A stretch of 64,000 nucleotides of DNA from positions 3,078,501 through 3,142,500 of the forward strand of contig NZ_CP137636.1 of assembly GCF_036670015.1 (NCBI RefSeq), in the 5' to 3' direction. Shown piece by piece: positions 57,456 to 64,000 of the stretch (positions within the stretch are counted from its first letter, which is position 1; every line of letters begins with the position of its first letter). The translations under genes and the position numbers were made by a program. The stretch comes from Niallia sp. XMNu-256 (lineage in GTDB: Bacteria > Bacillota > Bacilli > Bacillales > Cytobacillaceae). The notes below the pieces were generated by a model. The model did not search any database. It worked only from the letters and a program-made list of their open reading frames with translations, and had not been told where the DNA came from.

Positions 57456-57832
57456 TAGTGATATATTTTTGGCAAAAAAATGATGCAGCCTATAATAACA
57501 GACATACAAGCAAAAACTAACACAGCGCCTGCTGCAACATCTTTCGCCTGCTTTGCCAATGGATGATATTGTGGTGAGATATAATCGACCATTCGTTCAA
57601 TCGCCGTATTCAGTAATTCTAACGAAAACATTCCACCGATTGCCAAAATGACAAACATCCACTCATAACGATTAATGTCAAACAAGAACCCGAAAATGAT
57701 AACGGTTAGGGCGATAACACTGTGAATTTTCAAATTGCGTTCATGGATAATCCCGTGTAGTATCCCTTCAATTGCATATATAAATGAATAGTGAATTCCT
57801 CTGCGTTTTTTACCGTTTAAGCCCGAACTCAT
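57455..57832 (-). CDS. dgkA: Undecaprenol kinase DgkA
   Basis: 125 residues from ATG 57832 ([12 protein letters not shown]); longer frames start inside ybeY. Three membrane helices and the kinase signature [12 protein letters not shown] with a glutamate-rich site. Phosphorylates undecaprenol for wall lipid recycling in Gram-positives. Overlaps ybeY by 23 bp; likely cotranscribed. Confidence 0.93.
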   Translation of the reverse strand: MSSGLNGKKRRGIHYSFIYAIEGILHGIIHERNLKIHSVIALTVIIFGFLFDINRYEWMFVILAIGGMFSLELLNTAIERMVDYISPQYHPLAKQAKDVAAGAVLVFACMSVIIGCIIFLPKIYH

Positions 57833-58280
57833 CGAGTATGTCCTTTTGCCTTGCAAACATGATTTTCTCATCTTCTTCAATCTCATGATCATACCCTAGT
57901 AAATGTAAAAAGCCATGGACGGCTAAAAAGCCAAGTTCCCGTAAAAAACTATGACCGTATTCATCAGCTTGGGATCTCGCTTTTGCGATTGAAATAATGA
58001 TGTCTCCCAATACTCTTGGCATATCGACCCCTGTTAAAGGAATTTCCCCTTCGCCCAGTTCTTCCATGGCAAATGAAATCACATCTGTTGGCATATCTTT
58101 ATGACGATATTCCTTATTGATTTCCTGGATTCGCTCATTGCTAACAAAGGTTACCGATAATTCACTTTCATTTTCGATTTTTTCCTTTTCCGCAGCAAAT
58201 TGCAGGATGTTTTCAATCGTGTTCATTTCCTCTTGGGAAAGTTCATTTGTTTCATCATTTAAATCAATTATCATACTCAC
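57810..58280 (-). CDS. ybeY: rRNA maturation endoribonuclease YbeY
   Basis: 156 residues. The metal motif [11 protein letters not shown] (about residues 115-125, HxxxHxxGxxH) and [14 protein letters not shown] are typical. Involved in 16S rRNA 3' processing and ribosome quality control. The GTG start at 58280 follows GGAGG; it overlaps pgpH by 4 bp. Confidence 0.95.
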   Translation of the reverse strand: MSMIIDLNDETNELSQEEMNTIENILQFAAEKEKIENESELSVTFVSNERIQEINKEYRHKDMPTDVISFAMEELGEGEIPLTGVDMPRVLGDIIISIAKARSQADEYGHSFLRELGFLAVHGFLHLLGYDHEIEEDEKIMFARQKDILDEFGLKR

Positions 58281-60397
58281 GCATGCTTTACCTCCTGTTT
58301 GGACATTTCTGGATACTCAATTCTCGAATGGAAAATCCCTTTCAACGTTTCACATAATGTTTCAGCGACTTTTTCTAACTCTTTTAATGTGAGGTCACAC
58401 TCATTAAACTGATCATCTTGTAAACGATCAGATATGATTTTCCGAACAAGATTTTCAATTTGCTCATGTGTTGGTTTTGACATCGATCTCACAGCCGCCT
58501 CAACACTATCTGCAATTCCGACAATCGCGGCTTCTTTTGTTTGTGCTTTTGGTCCAGGATAGCGATATTCTTCCTCAGTCGTTTCTGCATCATTTTGTTT
58601 CGCTTTAAAATAGAAATATTTTAATAAGGTTGTCCCGTGATGCTGCTGAGCAATATCAATAACCTCCTTAGGCATTTTATATTCTTTCAGCATATTTGCG
58701 CCATCGGTTGCATGAGAAATGATAATTTCTTTACTCGTCTCGGGAGGCAATTGATCATGAGGATTTTCCTTATTCATTTGATTCTCAATAAAAAAGCTTG
58801 GTCTTTTTGTCTTGCCAACATCGTGATAATAACAACCAACTCTCGCTAAAAGCCCATTTGCTCCAATCGCTTCACAAGCACTTTCCGCTAAATTTGCTAC
58901 CATCACACTATGGTGATAAGTTCCGGGTGCTTCAATCAATATTTTTTTTAATAACGGGTGGTTTGGATTTGATAACTCAATTAACTTCATTGTTGATAAG
59001 ATCCCAAAGCCCGCCTCAAAAAATGGCACTAATCCAATCGTAAGTATTGATGATAAGAGACCCGATATTAAAGCAATAGCTCCCACAGCGACATATTCCT
59101 GCATACTATACTGACCATTTCTCAAAAGAACAATTGATAAAATAAGCAGCACATTAACGAAGGCTACATATAAACCAACCTTTAAAATATTGGATCGATG
59201 ATTATGATTACTTAGAAACATAATTCCTGCAATCCCGCTACATAATATATAGACACCAATAGTCATATGAAAGGTGCCTGTAACCCCTTCATTGAACATA
59301 ATACTTCCACAGATCCCTGTAATGACTGCAGTGAATATTGCAAGCCTCTCATCAATCAAAACCTTTATTAACATTGGGGCCAAGGCCGCTGGAAAAATGA
59401 ACGCAATATTCGCATAGTCAAATACATAAAAGAAACTAACAATTTTCATGATTAAAATTGAAAGCGAAAAAATAATACTAAAAATAATTAGATAATGATG
59501 CTTAGTTTCTGGTTTCTTATCTAATTTATAAAAATAATTGTATAAAGCGGCCAGAAAAATAATAATCAATAATGTTGAACCTATAAACGGCTGATAAGAT
59601 CGTTCATTTTTTAACAGTCCAACTAGCTCTAACTGCCGATAAATATCACGGCTAATGAGTTGATTTTCCTCAACAATAATTTGACCTTGTAGAATCATTA
59701 CAGGTTCAACACTCTCAACCGCTTGTTTGCGCATTTCTTCTGTTGCATTAGGATCATAAAATTCATTTTGAATCACGGCATATCGACCTAACTCAATTGC
59801 CGCATTTTTAAGTGAAGTTCCCAAACTAGAGTATTTCATTGCTTCTTCTAATTGTTTCTTTGCATTTTCAACTTCATTAGCAGAAATCCGATTGCTCATT
59901 ACACTATTTATCGCAGTTACAGAAAGATCCCTTGCAATTTCAAGTTGGTCAGAGGGTACTGAAACTAAACTTAGAAAAACGGAGTCAGAAATATCTTTTG
60001 TTACATCTTCTGTTAATTGTTCTTTAAGTTTATTAACCTGCTCTGATTCAGTAATCACTGTTCCCGAATCATCTATTTTTTTGACATCAATAGCCGAGTC
60101 AAAAATAGACGTAATTAAATCAATTCGATTTTGTGTTAAGGCTTTATTAACAACATAAACATCCTCAACTTTATTTTCAGCCTCTTTTTTCTTTGCTTCT
60201 GTACTCTCCTTATCCTCAATCGTGATTGGCGAGCGTATTGTTTGTTCAGAAACTGTAAATAAACGAATATCTAACGTCTTAGGCTTTACATTGCTGTACA
60301 TCGATATAAATAAAAGTAAGCCTAGCACGATAAACAAGAGAACTCGAAAAACAGTTATATTTAATAAGCTTTTTATTTTTGCTAAATGCAAATGCAT
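58277..60397 (-). CDS. pgpH: Cyclic di-AMP phosphodiesterase PgpH
   Basis: 706 residues. An N-terminal extracytoplasmic domain (about 45-275), seven membrane helices (about 280-465), and an HD domain at the C terminus with [14 protein letters not shown] and [12 protein letters not shown]. subtilis PgpH (YqfF) degrades c-di-AMP. First gene of the pgpH-ybeY-dgkA run. A family A repeat separates it from phoH. Confidence 0.96.
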   Translation of the reverse strand: MHLHLAKIKSLLNITVFRVLLFIVLGLLLFISMYSNVKPKTLDIRLFTVSEQTIRSPITIEDKESTEAKKKEAENKVEDVYVVNKALTQNRIDLITSIFDSAIDVKKIDDSGTVITESEQVNKLKEQLTEDVTKDISDSVFLSLVSVPSDQLEIARDLSVTAINSVMSNRISANEVENAKKQLEEAMKYSSLGTSLKNAAIELGRYAVIQNEFYDPNATEEMRKQAVESVEPVMILQGQIIVEENQLISRDIYRQLELVGLLKNERSYQPFIGSTLLIIIFLAALYNYFYKLDKKPETKHHYLIIFSIIFSLSILIMKIVSFFYVFDYANIAFIFPAALAPMLIKVLIDERLAIFTAVITGICGSIMFNEGVTGTFHMTIGVYILCSGIAGIMFLSNHNHRSNILKVGLYVAFVNVLLILSIVLLRNGQYSMQEYVAVGAIALISGLLSSILTIGLVPFFEAGFGILSTMKLIELSNPNHPLLKKILIEAPGTYHHSVMVANLAESACEAIGANGLLARVGCYYHDVGKTKRPSFFIENQMNKENPHDQLPPETSKEIIISHATDGANMLKEYKMPKEVIDIAQQHHGTTLLKYFYFKAKQNDAETTEEEYRYPGPKAQTKEAAIVGIADSVEAAVRSMSKPTHEQIENLVRKIISDRLQDDQFNECDLTLKELEKVAETLCETLKGIFHSRIEYPEMSKQEVKHA

Positions 60398-60569
60398 TCT
60401 AACCCAATCCTTTCCTAATTACAAAACACAATATTCCATTTTACATTTTAACCAATAAATTCAATTCATAAGCTTGGAATTATGTTTTGTAATGGAAATA
60501 GCCGTTCGTTTGTGAACGGCATTTGCCCTGTATATAGTAAGGCATTAGTGAAGCAGGTACTTACACAAA

Positions 60570-60781
60570 GTGAAACTTCCATTCCATCAGGGGGGCTTTC
60601 GTCCCCACAGATGGAATGCCGGAAGCCAGCAGTCTGCTGGTTACGCAAACGTTGCCGAAAGGGTATTTTAGTCTTTGTTTAATTTTCGGAGCTTTACTGG
60701 CAATTGATCCCCCAACTACTTCTTTTATTATACTTAACAATCTATAGGTGAGGGGCTTACTGCCTGTTAAGACTGATAAAA
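60570..60781 (+). repeat. Dispersed intergenic repeat, family A, long copy
   Basis: Starts GTGAAACTTCCATTCCATC and ends TTAAGACTGATAAAA, immediately before the phoH stop codon (60782-60784). Hairpins: CCATTCCATC with GATGGAATG, and CCAGCAGTCTGCTGG. It occupies the phoH-pgpH gap. Confidence 0.78.
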
Positions 60782-61741
60782 CTATTCTTTCGCCTCATAG
60801 GCTGCAATAATTTTTGCCACTAATGGGTGACGTACAACATCGCTTTGCTCCAAATAAATGAATTTAATCCCTGAAACATCTGATAAAACTTCCTCAGCAA
60901 TCATTAAACCAGAAGTAACCCCTTTTGGTAGGTCAATTTGGGTTTTATCCCCAGTGATTACCATTTTCGAACTAAAACCAAGACGTGTTAGAAACATTTT
61001 CATTTGTGCCATTGTTGTGTTCTGTGCTTCATCTAGAATTACATAAGCTTCATCTAACGTTCTCCCCCTCATATATGCAAGAGGAGCAATTTCAATCACT
61101 CCACGTTCAATCAAACGTTGAGTTTGTTCTGTTCCTAATACATCGTGCAGAGCATCGTAAAGAGGTCGCAAATAAGGATCAACCTTCTCTTTCAAATCAC
61201 CAGGTAAAAATCCCAAACTTTCCCCTGCCTCTACGGCAGGTCGCGTCAAAATAATTCTTTTGACTCCACCGCTTTTTAAAGCATTAACTGCCATTACAAC
61301 TGCTAAATACGTTTTACCTGTTCCCGCGGGGCCAATCCCAAAAACAAGATCACTCTTCTTCATAGCAGAAATATAATAGCGTTGGCCAATCGTTTTGACG
61401 CGAATTGACTTTCCTTTTGCATTTTTCGAAATTTCTTCTTCAAATAAATCTTTAAAATAATCAAGTGTTCCTTTTTTTGACATTTGGATGGCATAAATGA
61501 CATCTCTTTGACTAATATTGATCCCTTTTCTAATCACATATAATAAGGCATCGAGAATATTAGCTACTAATTCAACATGCTCAGGGCTCCCAGATACATA
61601 GACCGTCTCACCTCTTGTGATGATCGATACACCTAGTTCCTGTTCTATTGCCTTCAGATTAGAATCAGCATTACCAATTAAGGCGATGGCCTCATTCGAA
61701 TTATTTAGCTGAAGATTCATGGTTTTTAACTCTTCTGTCAT
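60782..61741 (-). CDS. phoH: PhoH-family ATPase
   Basis: 319 residues. Walker A GPAGTGKTYLA and Walker B YVILDEAQN mark the PhoH fold, with an N-terminal KH-like segment. Bacillus PhoH (YqfE) is linked to rRNA processing near ybeY genes. Overlaps yqfD by 4 bp. Its stop abuts a family A element. Confidence 0.95.
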   Translation of the reverse strand: MTEELKTMNLQLNNSNEAIALIGNADSNLKAIEQELGVSIITRGETVYVSGSPEHVELVANILDALLYVIRKGINISQRDVIYAIQMSKKGTLDYFKDLFEEEISKNAKGKSIRVKTIGQRYYISAMKKSDLVFGIGPAGTGKTYLAVVMAVNALKSGGVKRIILTRPAVEAGESLGFLPGDLKEKVDPYLRPLYDALHDVLGTEQTQRLIERGVIEIAPLAYMRGRTLDEAYVILDEAQNTTMAQMKMFLTRLGFSSKMVITGDKTQIDLPKGVTSGLMIAEEVLSDVSGIKFIYLEQSDVVRHPLVAKIIAAYEAKE

Positions 61742-62931
61742 TCCGACTCTCCTTGGATTATTGGTTGACCAGAGGCTATATTTTCTATAACTTGGAAATG
61801 TATTGATACTGTTACTTTATCATTGTCTGATGTCTGGTGCAAAACTTTTTCACCAATAATTTTAGCCTCTTCTGGTAATTTATTTTTTATATCGATTTTA
61901 GCCATTTTTTTGGCTATTTCTATTGCTTCTTTCTGTTCATAGATTCTCGTTTCTGTTTCTTCTTCACGATGGGTTTCGCTTACAAGTGAAACCGGAAGTG
62001 TCCAATTGATAAAGTTAATCTTTTTCTCATTGCTTTCCGTTTCATATTCCTTAAACTCAATTTTCCCAAATCCCCATACTGGTATTTTGAGGTTACCGAT
62101 TTTCAAAGTATGCTTTCTTACCTCTTCTCCATTATACACTTGGAAGGTACTCTTAATCGGCAATACTACCTTTGTTTTATACCATGTTTCTCCTAAAACT
62201 TCTCCTTTTGCAGGTACTTGTACATTTTGACCTTCTTTTCCGATTAACCCTGAAACGAGTAATTGGCCTGGTTCCACTCGATCATGGATATCAACTACTG
62301 CTTGACCTTCTTCAACAAACATATCCACAATTACTGCTTTTTTCTTGGCGACAAGATGCTGGGGACTTAAATATTTTGGCTTTTCTGGTTCATTTTTCTC
62401 TACCACTTGGAGATGATAGGTTGTCCCCTGTAATTCCACACCAACCCAAGTGATTTCCTCTATATTATTTGTTAATTGACGTTGAATTGATTCCACATTC
62501 TCCACAAAAAATTGCAATTTGCCAACTTTAACACCCATCTTATCCAATTCTTTATTAATTTTATACTCAGTAGCCGGCTCCGCTCCCTTTATTTGGATTC
62601 CCCAAATCATATTAGAAAGAATGGTTATAATAATTAGAAAAACAATGGCGCCCACTAAAAATCCGCTATTTAGAAGCAATCGTTTAAATAGAAACGGCAG
62701 TCCCTCTCGTTTCAAAAATTCAATACGGAGACCACTTCCCCTAGAGATAATTCTTAATTTGGCAATATCATTTAATCTCATTTTAAATTGAATGGATTCT
62801 ATCCCGTTTCTCCTTACACTCCAAATATATAGTCCATTCCTTAATAACGTATTGATAAACCGTTCAATTCCTTTTCCCGTAACTTTGACTGTTATGATTC
62901 CGATAAAAAAAGTAATCCAGCGATTTTTCAT
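61738..62931 (-). CDS. yqfD: Sporulation protein YqfD
   Basis: 397 residues from ATG 62931 (MKNRWITFF), matching the B. subtilis start and length 398; the longer frame has no conserved N terminus. One membrane helix (about residues 90-115), two conserved blocks (TWVGVELQGTTYHLQVVEKN split, and LVSGLIGKEG). Needed for sporulation in B. subtilis, outer forespore membrane side. In one operon with yqfC. Confidence 0.93.
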   Translation of the reverse strand: MKNRWITFFIGIITVKVTGKGIERFINTLLRNGLYIWSVRRNGIESIQFKMRLNDIAKLRIISRGSGLRIEFLKREGLPFLFKRLLLNSGFLVGAIVFLIIITILSNMIWGIQIKGAEPATEYKINKELDKMGVKVGKLQFFVENVESIQRQLTNNIEEITWVGVELQGTTYHLQVVEKNEPEKPKYLSPQHLVAKKKAVIVDMFVEEGQAVVDIHDRVEPGQLLVSGLIGKEGQNVQVPAKGEVLGETWYKTKVVLPIKSTFQVYNGEEVRKHTLKIGNLKIPVWGFGKIEFKEYETESNEKKINFINWTLPVSLVSETHREEETETRIYEQKEAIEIAKKMAKIDIKNKLPEEAKIIGEKVLHQTSDNDKVTVSIHFQVIENIASGQPIIQGESE

Positions 62932-63046
62932 TCCACCCTGCCTCTCTACCGAATTCGTAAAAGAGACTTTCACCTCCGTTTGTATACTTGTCCAGTTGGA
63001 TAATAGCCGCTTAATAAAATTCTGGCGGCTATGCATTCCAATTTCT

Positions 63047-63331
63047 TTATTCTTCTAGATAAATCACTTGATCTATTTTTCCTTCTAAAATAATCTCTTC
63101 AGGCAATATCGCTTTAATCACAAAGGCCTTTCCTTTTACAAGCAACTGACCTTGCTTGAGAAGCAATCTGAGTTCTTTATCTGAAAAAGTTAAGAGACCT
63201 CTGTGATTTTCAATATAAATATGTAAGTGCCCAATCATAGTAATTCGGGGTAGATCCATCATGACATCCTGAGGAAGTTCCATGTTTTTTGTAATTAAGT
63301 TACGGAGGTATTGTCCCCACTTTTTCGCCAT
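63047..63331 (-). CDS. yqfC: Sporulation protein YqfC
   Basis: 94 residues from ATG 63331, nine bases after GGGGG; the upstream ATG precedes that site. YabP/YqfC family, single domain with MIGHLHIYIENHRGLLTFSD. Works with YqfD at the forespore membrane in B. subtilis. Followed by yqfD (115 bp). Confidence 0.92.
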   Translation of the reverse strand: MAKKWGQYLRNLITKNMELPQDVMMDLPRITMIGHLHIYIENHRGLLTFSDKELRLLLKQGQLLVKGKAFVIKAILPEEIILEGKIDQVIYLEE

Positions 63332-63389
63332 AAAAAAAGAACCCCCTTTCATCTCATGTATATGAGATAAATGAAGATTCTAGCACTTT

Positions 63390-63857
63390 TTATTTGGCTC
63401 GTGATCTATTGTGACTATAAGGTTTCTTTGCTCGTGGCGGTCCAAGGATTTCTGCCCAAATGACGGCTTCTGCTAATTTAGACTCATCCACTTTAAATTC
63501 TTTAAGTTGTTGTTGCTGAATGGTTTGTGGTGCATGTTGTTTATCTGGTTTTTCAGATAAAGATGGCAGTTCTTCTTCTAGAACAACCTTTACCTCGGCG
63601 ATCTTTTTTTCCGATTGTTTTTCTGAAAATTGCCTTTCTGGCTTTATTTCTTCTTGAAAGGTGCGGCTCGTTTCTTTGAAAATTTCTCTCATTTCCTGGA
63701 ATACATCACCGCTTTTTTGGGTTGGCTTATGTCTGTCTGCTTCTACACGTTTTGCAGGAGACTCCTGTTTTTCCGATTTGTCCCTATTTTTAAATAGGGA
63801 GGAAATCACACCAATTAAAATAATTACGATTAGCGGATTTTCAAAGAGAATCTCCAT
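63390..63857 (-). CDS. Uncharacterised protein at the yqfB position
   Basis: 155 residues. An N-terminal membrane helix (about 8-22) and a long charged, probably coiled or disordered region with Lys/Glu/Gln (about 30-120). The C terminus VDESKLAEAVIWAEILGPPRA is the most conserved-looking part. B. subtilis yqfB occupies this place but is shorter; the identity is by position. The ATG follows GGAGGG. Confidence 0.75.
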   Translation of the reverse strand: MEILFENPLIVIILIGVISSLFKNRDKSEKQESPAKRVEADRHKPTQKSGDVFQEMREIFKETSRTFQEEIKPERQFSEKQSEKKIAEVKVVLEEELPSLSEKPDKQHAPQTIQQQQLKEFKVDESKLAEAVIWAEILGPPRAKKPYSHNRSRAK

Positions 63858-63892
63858 AAAAGAAACCCTCCTTTCCTAAATATAGGACCGGT

Positions 63893-64000
63893 TTAGCCTT
63901 TTTTGTTTTTATTTTCTTTCGGTCCTGTCATTTTGCCAATTGAATCTCTCATATCTGTATCGGCGTTAATGTTTTGGATATTCATATAATCCATGACTCC
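63893..64000 (-). CDS. floA: Flotillin-like protein FloA, C-terminal end (partial)
   Basis: The last 35 codons, [20 protein letters not shown] to [15 protein letters not shown], match the end of FloA (YqfA). The gene runs off the right edge of the window. FloA scaffolds functional membrane microdomains. Confidence 0.85.
   Translation of the reverse strand, partial: GVMDYMNIQNINADTDMRDSIGKMTGPKENKNKKG

Overview
The window is a low-GC Gram-positive chromosome segment from a Bacillaceae bacterium. Gene content and order follow the Bacillus subtilis yqh-comG-yqg-yqf-yqe block: lipM, yqhL/H/G, comG operon, yqgX/T/Q/P, pst, pbpA, ispG, zur, nfo, cshB, ispH, yqfO, trmK, cccA, sigA, dnaG, ppsR, ccpN, glyS/Q, recO, era, cdd, dgkA, ybeY, pgpH, phoH, yqfD/C and floA. 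The species cannot be named from the sequence. Most genes are housekeeping and most lie on the minus strand. No prophage, intact transposase gene or CRISPR array was seen.

Layout. 1-1223: a class II (B12-dependent) ribonucleotide reductase gene, nrdJ, cut by a 314-nt ORF-less group I intron at 115-428 and preceded by two NrdR-like boxes. 1588-6030: lipoate transfer (lipM), a rhodanese, a SNF2 helicase pair and yqzE. 6116-10184: the competence pseudopilus operon comGA-GG, with a repeat element between comGB and comGC. 10454-19358: a cysteine-containing ArsR/SufR-like regulator, small membrane proteins, a MidA-like methyltransferase, a metallo-beta-lactamase hydrolase, a LysM/M14 peptidase, the rhomboid gluP and rpmG. 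19599-29640: an unknown gene, a frameshifted small gene, phoU, pstSCAB under PhoP boxes, pbpA and an MFS transporter. 30037-34175: fnr, yqgB, yqfZ, ispG and a Q/N/S/T-repeat form of yqfX. 34308-43211: zinc homeostasis (zur, znuB, znuC with a Zur box), nfo, cshB, yqfQ, ispH, yqfO and trmK. 43410-54312: cccA, an acyl-CoA dehydrogenase, sigA-dnaG, ppsR-ccpN and glyQS under a glycine T-box. 54317-64000: recO, yqzL, era, cdd, dgkA, ybeY, pgpH, phoH, yqfD, yqfC and the end of floA.

Two features are not routine. First, the group I intron is supported by P1, P7, P9, a further 3' hairpin and P10, and it joins two in-frame nrdJ exons, but the in-frame 3' boundary ends in A instead of the conserved terminal G. 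Second, at least ten intergenic copies or remnants of two structured repeat families occur. Family A is about 210 bp, bounded by GTGAAACTT and GCCTGATAAA. Family B has a CAAATTCG/CGAATTTG hairpin module and a core with inverted ends TTAACTTCATTCAGC. Several copies begin exactly at the stop codon of a host gene.

The genes work together as normal chromosomal modules: DNA precursor synthesis (nrdJ, cdd), DNA uptake (comG), phosphate and zinc import with their regulators, the two terminal MEP-pathway enzymes (ispG, ispH), the macromolecular synthesis core (dnaG, sigA, glyQS, era, ybeY) and carbon control (ccpN, ppsR). Where a start codon was changed by ribosome-binding-site position or family length, this is stated in the entry.
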